Below, one piece after another: positions 26,283 through 35,528 of a stretch of DNA of 64,000 bases. This stretch comes from Lachnospiraceae bacterium (GTDB lineage: Bacteria; Bacillota; Clostridia; Lachnospirales; Lachnospiraceae). Made by a program: the position numbers and the translations under genes. The notes below the pieces were generated by a model. That model made no database searches and was not told where the DNA came from. It worked only from the letters and a program-made list of their open reading frames with translations. The stretch lies in the NCBI GenBank assembly GCA_022791755.1, contig JAAVZR010000038.1, positions 62,001 through 126,000 of the forward strand, in the 5' to 3' direction. The number at the start of each line of letters is the position of its first letter. Within the stretch, counting starts at the first letter, position 1.

Positions 26283-26339
26283 AGGTACGGCTCCGGGACA
26301 GATAACGGGAAATACGAAAGAGGCAAAAGGAGAAGACAG

Positions 26340-29300
26340 ATGGCAGCAGCCTGGACAGAAGAACAGAAGAAGGTGATTGACCTGCGCCACAGGAATATCC
26401 TGGTGGCCGCAGCGGCCGGCAGCGGCAAGACGGCGGTGCTGGTGGAGCGGATCCTGTCCCGGATCACCGATGAGAACGATCCGGTCAATGTGGACGAGCT
26501 GCTGATCGTGACCTTTACGAGGGCGGCGGCGGCTCAGATGCGGGAGCGCATCGGGCGGGCGCTGAAGGAAAGACTGGCCGTAACGCCGGAGGACATTCAT
26601 CTGCAGCGGCAGCTCACGCTTTTGCACTATGCTCAGATCACCACCATAGACAGCTTCTGCACCCATGTGCTGCGCAATCATTTTGATGAGCTGGACCTGG
26701 ACCCGGATTTTCGCATCGGGGATGAGGGAGAGCTGAAGCTGCTGCGGGGCGACCTGATCGGCCAGCTGATGGAGGATTGCTATGGAGCGGAGGATGAGGA
26801 CTTTGCACAGCTGATCGAGACCATGGCATCGGGTAAGGCGGACGGAGGGATCCGGGAACTGATCGAGCAGCTGTATTCCTTTGTGAGCGCCTATCCTTTT
26901 CCGGAGAGTACATTGAGAGAGTGGGCGGGGGAGGGCGCTTTGGAGGCAGACAACCCGGATAAGGACGGCCAGGGGGCGGTCCGGACAGAGGAAAAATGGG
27001 TGGAGTGCCTGCTCTCTCAGCTTCACAGGGAGGCTGCGGAGCTGGCAGAGGAGTATGACAGAGCTCTGGACTGCTGCCGAAGGACCGGGGGACCGGCGGC
27101 ATACACAGAGATGTTTGTAAGCGACCGGGAGATCGCCGGAATGGTCAGCCGGGCAGGGAATCTGGATGAGCTGAGCCGGATCCTTTCGCAGATGACCTTC
27201 ATGCGCAAACCGGTGATACGGGATAAGGCTGTGGATCCGGGGCTGAAGGAAGGGCTCTCGGCATTTCGCGACGGCGGCAAGAAGATCATGCAGAAGTGGA
27301 AGGAGCAGTATGGCGGCCTGGACCGGGAGCAGATGCTGTGGCAGCTTCAGAAAAGCCGGGGCCCCCTGAAGACGCTGTGCCGGCTGACCGGAGAGTTTAT
27401 GGAACGTTTTGCCGCTTCCAAGAAGGAGAAGCATCTGTTGGATTTTACGGACCTGGAGCATCTGGCGCTTCGCATCCTGGTGACGGAGGAGGAAGGCCGG
27501 ATCGTGCCCGGGGCGGTGGCCAGACAGATGCAGGAGAACTACCGGGAGGTCATGATCGACGAATATCAGGATTCAAATCTGGTGCAGGAGCTCCTTCTGT
27601 CCAGCGTGGCCGGTCACTGGCGGGGACGTCCCAACCGCTTCATGGTGGGAGACGTGAAGCAGAGCATCTATAAATTCCGCATGGCCCGGCCGGAGATCTT
27701 TATGGAAAAGTATGCTTCCTACACGGAGGAGGACAGCCTGAATCAAAAGGTGGACCTGCACAGAAACTTCCGCAGCCGTAAGGAGGTGCTGGACAGCGCC
27801 AATTTTGTGTTTGGCCGGATCATGGCGAAGCCTCTGGGGGGGATCGACTACGACGAGAAGAACGCCCTTCATGCAGGAGCTGTCTTTGCTCCCGGGGATG
27901 TGGACGGAAAAGAGACAAAGCACTGTGACGATTATGTCACGGAGCTTTTGCTGGTGGATCTGGAGGATGAGGAGGGATACCGCCGGGAAATCGATCCGAA
28001 GGAGGCGGAGGCGAAGGCCATTGCAGGCCGGATCCGCCGCCTGACCGATGAGAAGGAGGGCTTATCTGTCTGGGACAGCGAGGCAGGAAAATACCGGACA
28101 GCCCGCTATGGCGACATTGTGATTTTGCTGCGCACCTTCACCGGCTGGGCGGAAAGCTTTGTCAATGTGCTGCTGAACGCCGGGATTCCGGCCTTTGCCC
28201 AGTCCTCCACAGGCTATTTTACGGCTCTGGAGGTGCAGACAGTCTTAAATTGCCTGCGCATCCTGGACAACCCCATGCAGGATATTCCCCTGGCATCGGT
28301 GATGCACTCTCCCATAGGCGGCTTTAGCTCGGAGGAGATGGCCTGCGTAAAGGCGGCCTTTCAGAAGGCAGGCAGTCCCGGAGGGATCCGCGGAATGTAC
28401 GGGGCCTGCCGGTATATGGCCGGGACAGACGGCGGCGGGGAGAGCGCTCCGGCGCTTTGTCATAAGGTGGCGGCCTTTCTGGAGCTGTTGGAGGGGCTGC
28501 GCCGGCGGTCGGTCTATCTGTCCCTCCATGAGCTGCTGCAGCATATCTACACGGATACGGGGTATTATGAGCTGGCCTCCGTGATGCCGGACGGGGCGGT
28601 GCGCCAGGCGAATCTGGATATGCTGATGGAGAAGGCGCTGGCCTATGAGAAGACCAGCTATTACGGCCTGTTTGATTTCGTGCGTTATATCGAGAACCTG
28701 CAGCGCTACGAGGTGGATTTCGGCGAGGCGGTTCCCGGCGGCGAGGGAGGGGATACGGTGCGTATCACCTCCATTCACAAGAGCAAAGGCCTGGAGTATC
28801 CCATCGTCTTCGTGGCCGGTACGGGAAAGGCTTTTAATCTTCAGGACAGCAAAAGCCGGATTCTGATGCATCCGGACCTGGGACTGGCGGCGGATTATGT
28901 GGATACGGAAAACCGCCTGCGGGCCCCCACCCTGAAGAAACAGGTGGTGGCGAAGCAGCTGAATCTGGACAGCCTGGGAGAAGAGCTGCGCGTACTGTAT
29001 GTGGCCATGACCCGGGCAAAGGAAAAGCTGATCCTCACCGGTACGGACAAATCTCTTCACAAAAAAATGAACCGGCCGGATCCGTTTTGCGGGTGGCGTG
29101 CACAGAAGCTGCCCTCCTATATGGTGGCCGGGGCCGGGTCGTATCTGGACTGGCTGCTTTTGTGTCTGAACGGGGAAGATACAAAGAGCGGCTGCCTGCC
29201 GGTGCGCACCGAAATCGTGCATTTTACGGAGCTTCTGGCCGACGAGGTGGAGAGACAGACCTTAAAGCTCTATGACAGAGAGCAGCTGGAACACTGGGAT

Positions 29301-30056
29301 TCGGAAAAGATTTTTGACCGGGAGGCGCGCCGGGAGACACAGGAGCGCCTGTCCTTTTCCTACGGCTATGAGGCGGATGAGACGCTGCCGGTGAAGCTGT
29401 CGGTCTCGGAGCTAAAGCATGCGGCCATGGAGGAGGATCCGGAGAGCTGCCGTCTGGTGGAGCCAGAGGAGGAAGAGGTATCCCTGCCCCGTTTCCTGCA
29501 AAAGGAGCAGGTGGTCCGGGGGGCTTCCCGCGGTACGGTCTATCATAAAGTGTTAGAGAGAATCGATTTGACCGCGCTGGCGGCATGGGGGCAGGAAAAG
29601 GATACCGGGGCTCTCCGGGAGCAGTTATGCGCCTGGGAGGCGGAGGGGATACTGACGCAGGCGCAAGCTGATGCGGTGGATCTTGGCCAGATGATAACCC
29701 TGGGAGCTTCTCCGGTCATGAGGCGGATGGCTCAGGCGTCGTCGGAGGGGCGGCTCTTCCGGGAAAAGCCCTTCGTCATGGGCCTGCCTGCCGGTCAGAT
29801 CTACCCGGACCGTGACAGTGAGGAGCTGGTGGTGGTCCAGGGAATCATCGACGTCTACTGGCAGGAGGAGGACGGTCTGCACCTTCTCGATTATAAGACC
29901 GACCGGGTGAGTCAAAACGGAGGAGAACAGGTGCTTTGCAGCCGTTACCGTGCGCAGCTGGAATACTATGCGGCGGCCCTGAGCCGCGCCACGGGACTTC
30001 CTGTGGAGGAGAAACTGATATACTCTTTCACACTGGGGAAGGTGATCCGGCTTTAG
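26340..30056 (+). CDS. addA: ATP-dependent helicase/nuclease subunit AddA
   Basis: The 1238-residue UvrD-type helicase has AAAAGSGKTAVLVERIL near residue 35, IDEYQDSNLVQE (motif II), SIHKSKGLEYPIVF and VAMTRAKEKLILTG (motif VI), followed by the nuclease motif LLDYKTDRVS close to the C-terminus. Together with addB it forms the Gram-positive counterpart of RecBCD. AAAGGAG lies 7-9 bases before the start. The 824 bases that follow hold hairpin elements A and B and a terminator between them. Confidence 0.96.
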   Translation: MAAAWTEEQKKVIDLRHRNILVAAAAGSGKTAVLVERILSRITDENDPVNVDELLIVTFTRAAAAQMRERIGRALKERLAVTPEDIHLQRQLTLLHYAQITTIDSFCTHVLRNHFDELDLDPDFRIGDEGELKLLRGDLIGQLMEDCYGAEDEDFAQLIETMASGKADGGIRELIEQLYSFVSAYPFPESTLREWAGEGALEADNPDKDGQGAVRTEEKWVECLLSQLHREAAELAEEYDRALDCCRRTGGPAAYTEMFVSDREIAGMVSRAGNLDELSRILSQMTFMRKPVIRDKAVDPGLKEGLSAFRDGGKKIMQKWKEQYGGLDREQMLWQLQKSRGPLKTLCRLTGEFMERFAASKKEKHLLDFTDLEHLALRILVTEEEGRIVPGAVARQMQENYREVMIDEYQDSNLVQELLLSSVAGHWRGRPNRFMVGDVKQSIYKFRMARPEIFMEKYASYTEEDSLNQKVDLHRNFRSRKEVLDSANFVFGRIMAKPLGGIDYDEKNALHAGAVFAPGDVDGKETKHCDDYVTELLLVDLEDEEGYRREIDPKEAEAKAIAGRIRRLTDEKEGLSVWDSEAGKYRTARYGDIVILLRTFTGWAESFVNVLLNAGIPAFAQSSTGYFTALEVQTVLNCLRILDNPMQDIPLASVMHSPIGGFSSEEMACVKAAFQKAGSPGGIRGMYGACRYMAGTDGGGESAPALCHKVAAFLELLEGLRRRSVYLSLHELLQHIYTDTGYYELASVMPDGAVRQANLDMLMEKALAYEKTSYYGLFDFVRYIENLQRYEVDFGEAVPGGEGGDTVRITSIHKSKGLEYPIVFVAGTGKAFNLQDSKSRILMHPDLGLAADYVDTENRLRAPTLKKQVVAKQLNLDSLGEELRVLYVAMTRAKEKLILTGTDKSLHKKMNRPDPFCGWRAQKLPSYMVAGAGSYLDWLLLCLNGEDTKSGCLPVRTEIVHFTELLADEVERQTLKLYDREQLEHWDSEKIFDREARRETQERLSFSYGYEADETLPVKLSVSELKHAAMEEDPESCRLVEPEEEEVSLPRFLQKEQVVRGASRGTVYHKVLERIDLTALAAWGQEKDTGALREQLCAWEAEGILTQAQADAVDLGQMITLGASPVMRRMAQASSEGRLFREKPFVMGLPAGQIYPDRDSEELVVVQGIIDVYWQEEDGLHLLDYKTDRVSQNGGEQVLCSRYRAQLEYYAAALSRATGLPVEEKLIYSFTLGKVIRL

Positions 30057-30100
30057 GGCAGGGGTGGGATGGGGGGAGGAGAGGGGAGAGGAGAGGGACG

Positions 30101-30246
30101 CCCGGCTCCTGAGGGGATTCCCGGCCGGACGCGCTCTCGCTCCGTGCAGGAGGCAGCGGCTCTAAGTTCGCGCTTCGCTGCCGCTCGCGCTCACTAAGCG
30201 CCGGCGTCCTGCAAGGGTCCGGCCGGGAATCCCCTCAGGAACCGGG
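30101..30246 (+). repeat. Long hairpin element, copy A
   Basis: Arms of 30 bases (30101-30130 and 30217-30246) pair with a single G-U position. The inner 86 bases contain the conserved core with GCAGGAGGCAGCGG, TCTAAGTTCGCGC and CCGGCGTCCTGC. It starts 44 bases after the addA stop, in the same sense as addA and upstream of the addA terminator, so it would be in the mRNA 3' end. The arms are almost the same as in copy C, and about 40 flanking bases on each side also resemble copy C. Confidence 0.92.
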
Positions 30247-30283
30247 CTGTTTCTTTGCCTTCTCCCCCCATTACCCTGCGGGG

Positions 30284-30310
30284 GCAGCCTGGTGGGGCTG
30301 CGAGTTTTTA
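30284..30310 (+). terminator. Terminator of the addBA transcript
   Basis: GCAGCC (30284-30289) and GGCTGC (30296-30301) enclose a 6-base loop, followed by GAGTTTTTATTT. It lies after hairpin element A. Confidence 0.7.
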
Positions 30311-30480
30311 TTTGATGTCTTTGGGACACTTTTTGTCTGCTGTGGAAGGACTGTTTGGTGGCATTGGTGTTTGTTATGGGCGGAGGTGAGGGATGGGGTG
30401 TTATGTTATGAAGTCGGAGGATGACGGCGGGATTTGGGGGTTGAGGTTTGCTGTTTAATATGGAGACGCGAAAGCTCACA

Positions 30481-30628
30481 GCCAGGAGGCACAGGGATAC
30501 CCTGTCCGGGCCTTTGCAGGACGCCGGTTCTTAGTGAGCGGGAGCGGCAGCGAAGCGCGAACTTAGAACCGCTGCCTCCTGCACAGAGCGGGAGCGCGCC
30601 CGGTCAGGGTATCCCTGTGCCTCCTGGC
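30481..30628 (-). repeat. Long hairpin element, copy B (inverted relative to A)
   Basis: The arms 30481-30510 and 30599-30628 pair over 30 bases with one mismatch, but their sequence is unlike the arms of A and C. The core is the reverse complement of the core of A. It lies 234 bases after A and not behind any minus-strand gene, so it is the one copy without an obvious host transcript. Bases 30311-30480 between terminator and element show nothing recognisable. Confidence 0.92.
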
Positions 30629-30769
30629 GTCCCTCTCCCGACTCCCATACCTCAACCGGAAATCTCCCTCTCCCCATCCGATATGTCTTCCCCCTACCTC
30701 TGTAATAAAAATGTAACACTTATTTAGGTTTTCAAATCACCAAAAAAAGGTTATACTTGACACAGGCGC

Positions 30770-30871
30770 GCCGCGGACGAACCGCGGCCATACGATTATG
30801 GCCATTCGGCCGGAACAGAGGAAACACCGCAGGGGTGTACCATTATGGCCATTCGGCCGGAACAAAGGAAA
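30770..30871 (+). repeat. Leader with two hairpins and a 30-base direct repeat before the M16C peptidase gene
   Basis: GCCGCGG and CCGCGGC (30770-30788) form a hairpin with loop ACGAA. Two direct repeats of 30 bases with one difference follow (30795-30824 and 30842-30871; both contain GGCCATTCGGCCGGAACA), with a second small hairpin ACACC/GGTGT between them. The period is 47 bases. The second copy runs into the AAAGGAG ribosome binding site. A TTGACA at 30757 has no well-placed -10 box; TATACT at 30752 may itself be a -10. A duplication in the 5' UTR or tandem protein-binding sites are both possible. Confidence 0.7.
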
Positions 30872-30880
30872 GGAGTACCT

Positions 30881-33800
30881 ATGAGTAATACCGCCACGAA
30901 AGAACAGGAGGCCGTCCGGCAGGAGGCTGCACAGGAGACGCTGCGCCGGGTAGGGGAGCTTTCGGCCTATGAGGTGCTGAGTGCCACATGGATCGACGAG
31001 CTGAAATCGCAGGCCGTCATCTGCCGTCACAAAAAAAGCGGAGCCCGCCTGTTCCTTCTGTCCAATGACGATGATAACAAGGTTTTCACCATCGGCTTCC
31101 GCACGCCGCCGGCGGACGACACGGGCCTGCCTCATATCCTGGAGCACAGCGTGCTGTGCGGATCAAGGAAGTTTCCGGTGAAGGATCCTTTCGTGGAGCT
31201 GGTAAAAGGTTCGCTCAATACCTTTTTAAATGCCATGACATATCCGGATAAGACCGTGTATCCGGTGGCCAGCTGCAATGATAAGGATTTTCAGAATCTG
31301 ATGGACGTGTATATGGATTCGGTGCTCCATCCCAATATCTGCGAAAATAAAAAGATATTTCTCCAGGAGGGCTGGCATTATGAGCTGGAGGACGTGGAAA
31401 AGCCGCTTACGATCAACGGCGTGGTCTATAATGAGATGATCGGCGCCTATTCGCAGGCGGAGAGCCTTCTGGATTCGTACACGGCGAAGGCGCTGTATCC
31501 GGATACCTGCTACAGCCGGGACTCCGGCGGCAATCCGGACTTTATTCCCACATTGAGTTACGAGGACTTTACAAATTTTTATCAACGGTACTATCATCCG
31601 TCCAACAGCTATATTTATCTGTACGGCGATATGGATATGGCTGAGAAGCTGTCCTGGCTGGATGAAGCCTATCTGAAGGATTATGATATTCAGGAGATTG
31701 ACTCCCATATCCCGATACAGCCTGCATTTGACAGGCCGGTGGAGCAGACATATACCTATCCGCTCACCGAGGAAGAGAGCGAAGCGGGACAGACGTATCT
31801 GTCAGTGAATACCGTGGTGGGTACGCAGACGGATCCGAAGCTGTATGTGGCGTTCCAGATTCTGGAATATGCCCTCTTATCTTCGCCGGGAGCTCCCGTG
31901 AAGCAGGCTCTTCTGGATGCCGGTATCGGCCGGGACATCCTGGGCGGTTATTATAACAGCCTGCAACAGCCCTATTTCAGCGTCGTTGCCAAGAACGCGG
32001 AGAGCGCTCAGAAGGACGAATTCCTCAGGGTGGTGGACGGCGAGCTGAGGCGGATCGCCAGGGAGGGAGTCAACCGCAAATCGCTGGAGGCTGCGCTCAA
32101 TTACTATGAGTTCCGCTACAGGGAGGCCGATTACGGCTCGTTTCCCAAGGGACTGATGTACGGTTTGCAGTGCTTTGACAGCTGGCTTTATGACGAGAAC
32201 GATCCTCTGATGCATTTGGCTTATGCCGGTACGTTTTGCGAGCTGCGAAAAGAGATGGAGAGCGGCTATTTTGAGGGCCTGATCGAGCGGTATCTCTTAG
32301 ATAATCCTCACACGGCAGTGGTGGTATTAAAGCCTGAGAAGGGATTGAGTGCAAAGAAGGAGGCGGCGCTGGCTGATCGTCTGGCACAGAAAAAGGCTTC
32401 TCTTACGACGGAGCAGACGGAAGCCCTGGTGGAGCAGACCCGCGCGCTGAAGGAGTACCAGGATGAGCCCACGGATCCGGAGCTGTTAAAGAAGATACCG
32501 CTGCTTGCGAGAGAGGATATCAAAAAAGAGGTTGCGCCCTTAAACTGGACGGAGTCGGAGGATTCCGGCGTCAGGGTACTGCATCATAATCTCTTTACGG
32601 CGGGGATCGGCTATCTGCGTCTGCTTTTTGACATAGATACGGTGGCTGATGAGGATCTGCAGTATCTTGGCCTGTTAAAGGCAACGCTGGGATACATGGA
32701 TACGGAGAATTATGGTTATCAGGAGCTGGCCAATGAGATTCTGATCCATACCGGTGGAATTGCGCCGGGGATGGGGTATTATGCCGATATGAAGGAGCCT
32801 GGAAAGTACCGGGCCACCTTTGAGTTTATGGCCAAGGTCTTTTACGATAAGCTGGGCTTTGGCTTTGAAATGATTACGGAGATCATCAAAAGAACGGAGT
32901 TCGACGATGAGAAGCGGCTCAGAGAGATTTTGGCCGAGTGCAAATCAAGAATCCAGATGCAGCTGATGTCTGCAGGGCATCAGGCGGCTGTACAGCGGGC
33001 GGCCTCCTATCTGACGGAGGGAGGCTGTCTGCGGGAGCTGACCGGCGGCATCTCCTGGTATAAGTTTATCGAGGATCTGGACGCCCATTTCGATGAGAGA
33101 AAGACAGAGGTGGTGGAGAAGCTTAAGGCTCTGACTGCACGCATCTTTGTGCCGGACCGCCTTTTAGTGAGCTACACCGCTGATGACGAGGGCTTTTCCA
33201 TGCTTCATGAGCCTCTGGCCTCTCTTGTGGGAGAGCTGTATGAGGGCGGTTATCCTACAGTGAAGCGGGCGCTGCCGGTGGGAAAGAAGAACGAGGGATT
33301 TATGTCATCCTCAGGGGTGCAGTATGTAGCTCAGTGCGGGAATTTCCGTAAAAACGGTTTTGACTATACGGGGGCGCTGCGGATTCTGAAACTGATCCTT
33401 TCCTATGATTATCTGTGGCTGCAGCTGCGTGTCAAAGGCGGCGCCTACGGCTGCATGAGCGGTTTTAGCGCAAATGGCGACAGCTACCTGGTGTCCTACC
33501 GGGATCCGCATTTGAGGAGGACGCTGGAGGTATACCAGGGGATACCGCAATATCTGAGAGACTTTGAGGCAGACGAGAGGGAGATGACGAAATATATCAT
33601 CGGCACGATCAGTGAGATGGATACGCCCTTGAATCCCATGGCCAAGGGAAGCCGTTCTCTGTCTGCCTATCTGTGCCACACGACATGGGAGCGCCTTAAG
33701 AAGGAGCGGGATCAGGTACTGACAGCAGATCCGGAGGATATCCGGGCGCTGGCTCCGCTCGTGGAATCGCTCCTGGCCGAGGACAGCATCTGTGTCATGG

Positions 33801-33895
33801 GCAGCGTTCAGAAGTGCAGAGAGGACAGCGGCGCCTTAAAAGAGCTGTGCAGTCTCTTTGAGCAGGGAAAAGAGGAGGAAGAGCAGGATCAATGA
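30881..33895 (+). CDS. M16C metallopeptidase, presequence protease-like
   Basis: The 1004-residue peptidase has the inverted zinc motif HILEH at 85-89 inside LPHILEHSVLCGS and the distal Glu in NEMIGAYSQAES, then the M16C-associated middle domain and a second inactive M16 half with KGGAYGCMSGF. Such enzymes enclose and degrade short peptides; bacterial members are cytoplasmic or exported without a known signal. No signal peptide is seen. ATG 30881 has AAAGGAG upstream; ATG 30845 lies inside the direct repeat and lacks a site. It overlaps era by 4 bases. Confidence 0.92.
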   Translation: MSNTATKEQEAVRQEAAQETLRRVGELSAYEVLSATWIDELKSQAVICRHKKSGARLFLLSNDDDNKVFTIGFRTPPADDTGLPHILEHSVLCGSRKFPVKDPFVELVKGSLNTFLNAMTYPDKTVYPVASCNDKDFQNLMDVYMDSVLHPNICENKKIFLQEGWHYELEDVEKPLTINGVVYNEMIGAYSQAESLLDSYTAKALYPDTCYSRDSGGNPDFIPTLSYEDFTNFYQRYYHPSNSYIYLYGDMDMAEKLSWLDEAYLKDYDIQEIDSHIPIQPAFDRPVEQTYTYPLTEEESEAGQTYLSVNTVVGTQTDPKLYVAFQILEYALLSSPGAPVKQALLDAGIGRDILGGYYNSLQQPYFSVVAKNAESAQKDEFLRVVDGELRRIAREGVNRKSLEAALNYYEFRYREADYGSFPKGLMYGLQCFDSWLYDENDPLMHLAYAGTFCELRKEMESGYFEGLIERYLLDNPHTAVVVLKPEKGLSAKKEAALADRLAQKKASLTTEQTEALVEQTRALKEYQDEPTDPELLKKIPLLAREDIKKEVAPLNWTESEDSGVRVLHHNLFTAGIGYLRLLFDIDTVADEDLQYLGLLKATLGYMDTENYGYQELANEILIHTGGIAPGMGYYADMKEPGKYRATFEFMAKVFYDKLGFGFEMITEIIKRTEFDDEKRLREILAECKSRIQMQLMSAGHQAAVQRAASYLTEGGCLRELTGGISWYKFIEDLDAHFDERKTEVVEKLKALTARIFVPDRLLVSYTADDEGFSMLHEPLASLVGELYEGGYPTVKRALPVGKKNEGFMSSSGVQYVAQCGNFRKNGFDYTGALRILKLILSYDYLWLQLRVKGGAYGCMSGFSANGDSYLVSYRDPHLRRTLEVYQGIPQYLRDFEADEREMTKYIIGTISEMDTPLNPMAKGSRSLSAYLCHTTWERLKKERDQVLTADPEDIRALAPLVESLLAEDSICVMGSVQKCREDSGALKELCSLFEQGKEEEEQDQ

Positions 33896-34779
33896 GCGGC
33901 TTTCATTCAGGTTTTGCGGCCCTGACCGGCAGGCCGAACGTGGGGAAATCCACACTGATGAATCAACTGATCGGCCAGAAGATCGCGATCACCAGCGATA
34001 AGCCTCAGACGACCAGAAACCGGATCCAGACGGTTTATACCGACGAGGAGGCCCAGGTGATTTTCCTCGATACTCCGGGAATCCATAAGGCGAAAAACCG
34101 TCTGGGAGAATATATGGTAAATGTGGCGGAGAGCACGTTGCAGGAGGTGGACGTGATTCTGTGGCTGGTGGAGCCCACGGCGTTCATCGGCGCCGGAGAG
34201 CAGCATATCCTGCAATGCTTAAAGAAGGTCAAGACGCCGGTGGTTCTGGTCATCAATAAGGTGGATACCGTAAAGAAGGAAGAGATTCTCCGCTTTATTG
34301 ATGTTTACAGGAGGGAGTATGAATTCAGTGATATCGTGCCGGTGTCTGCCCTGAAGGGCGCCAACACCGATGAGCTTTTAAGAGTCATCAAGAAATATCT
34401 GCCCCAGGGACCCAGGTACTACGACGAGGATACGGTGACGGACCAGCCCATGCGCCAGATTGCCGCAGAGCTGATCCGGGAGAAGGCGCTTCGGTGTCTG
34501 AAGGATGAGATTCCCCATGGGATAGCGGTGCTGATCGATTCCATGAAGGAGCGCCCCGGCGGGCTCTGCGATATCGAAGCTACGATTGTCTGTGAGAGGG
34601 ATTCCCATAAAGGGATTATTATTGGCAAAAAAGGCAGTATGCTTAAAAAGATCGGCAGCGCGGCCCGCTACGAGATCGAGGCTCTGATGGGGACTCAGGT
34701 GAATCTGAAGCTCTGGGTCAAGGTACGAAAGGAATGGCGCGACAGCGAGCTGTATCTGAAAAATTACGGTTATGAGTGA
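33892..34779 (+). CDS. era: GTPase Era, 30S ribosome assembly
   Basis: The 295-residue protein has G1 GRPNVGKST (13-21), TTRNRIQTVYT, G3 DTPGIHKAKNRLGEYM, G4 NKVD and the C-terminal KH domain with GIIIGKKGSMLKKIG. Era binds the 3' end of 16S rRNA and couples ribosome assembly to growth. It overlaps the peptidase gene by ATGA and overlaps recO by 8 bases, so the three are translationally linked. Confidence 0.97.
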   Translation: MSGFHSGFAALTGRPNVGKSTLMNQLIGQKIAITSDKPQTTRNRIQTVYTDEEAQVIFLDTPGIHKAKNRLGEYMVNVAESTLQEVDVILWLVEPTAFIGAGEQHILQCLKKVKTPVVLVINKVDTVKKEEILRFIDVYRREYEFSDIVPVSALKGANTDELLRVIKKYLPQGPRYYDEDTVTDQPMRQIAAELIREKALRCLKDEIPHGIAVLIDSMKERPGGLCDIEATIVCERDSHKGIIIGKKGSMLKKIGSAARYEIEALMGTQVNLKLWVKVRKEWRDSELYLKNYGYE

Positions 34780-35419
34780 TCTGGTGACGCTTACGGGCAT
34801 GGTGCTTTCTTCGACGCCCGTAGGAGATTATGATAAGAGGGTCGTTCTTCTGACCAGGCAGAGGGGGCGTATCGCAGCCTTTGCCAAGGGAGCCAGACGG
34901 CCCAACAGCCCCCTTCTGGGGGCCAGCCGCCCCATGGCATTTGGTGCTTTTGAAGTATATGAGGGCCGTTCCAGCTATACGATAAGAAGCGCGGAGATAT
35001 CGGCTTACTTCGACGAACTGTCCAGAGATCTGGAGGATATCAGTTATGGTTCTTATTTTCTGGAGGTGGCGGCGGCCTATTCCATTGAGGGGCTGGACGC
35101 GACGTTGGTGCTGACGCTTCTCTACGGTGCGCTGAAGGCGCTTTCAAAGACAGGGATTCCCAGGCTTTTGGTGCGCTACGTTTTTGAGCTGAGAGTGATG
35201 GTGCTCAACGGCGTCTACAGCCTGGAACCGCCGATCCGGGTATGTGAGGATACCGCATACACGATCTGGTATACCGGCACGGCGCCTTTGAATAAGCTCT
35301 TTACCTTTACGGTATCGGAGCAGGTGCTCTCTGAGCTGGGGCAGTGTATGGCCGTTTACCGGGAACACTATCTGGAGGGTCATTTTACTTCCCTTGACAT
35401 TCTGAAGAGCCTGGGGTAA
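34772..35419 (+). CDS. recO: DNA repair protein RecO
   Basis: The 215-residue protein starts with the OB-fold SDLVTLTGMVLSSTPVGDYD and continues with VVLLTRQRGRIAAFAKGARR, typical of RecO, followed by the helical domain with SYFLEVAAAYS and ELRVMVLNGVYS. It acts with RecR to load RecA on SSB-coated DNA. It is shorter than the usual 240-260 residues and the four-Cys zinc finger near the C-terminal third is absent: only one Cys is left in VCEDTAYT. era-recO adjacency is common in Firmicutes. The promoter of the next unit lies in its last 30 bases. Confidence 0.93.
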   Translation: MSDLVTLTGMVLSSTPVGDYDKRVVLLTRQRGRIAAFAKGARRPNSPLLGASRPMAFGAFEVYEGRSSYTIRSAEISAYFDELSRDLEDISYGSYFLEVAAAYSIEGLDATLVLTLLYGALKALSKTGIPRLLVRYVFELRVMVLNGVYSLEPPIRVCEDTAYTIWYTGTAPLNKLFTFTVSEQVLSELGQCMAVYREHYLEGHFTSLDILKSLG

Positions 35420-35422
35420 AAT
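35394..35422 (+). promoter_or_regulatory. Promoter inside the end of recO for the lipoprotein/glyS unit
   Basis: TTGACA (35394-35399) and TAAAAT (35417-35422) are 17 bases apart. The leader would be about 100 bases and begins with the inverted repeat TAAGCATA/TATGCTTA. Confidence 0.7.
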
Positions 35423-35455
35423 AAGCATAACTGCGTGCGGCTATAGATATGCTTA
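35422..35455 (+). promoter_or_regulatory. Inverted repeat at the start of the lipoprotein/glyS leader
   Basis: TAAGCATA (35422-35429) and TATGCTTA (35448-35455) are perfect 8-base arms 18 bases apart, overlapping the end of the -10 box and the expected start site. It may be an operator or a 5' hairpin. Confidence 0.5.
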
Positions 35456-35528
35456 TGTTTAAGCGTCGTCTGGTACAGGGCCTTTGATCCCTGATATGAT
35501 TAGAAATGAGACATGGAGGAACAAGATT

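Noticed and set aside
24990-27461. 823-codon minus-strand frame across addB and addA
   Set aside because: It is antisense to two clearly real genes and its protein is a His/Pro/Leu-rich shadow without motifs.
30162-30727. Frames of about 62-105 codons across elements A and B
   Set aside because: Same reason: GC-rich inverted-repeat sequence gives long open frames without start signals.
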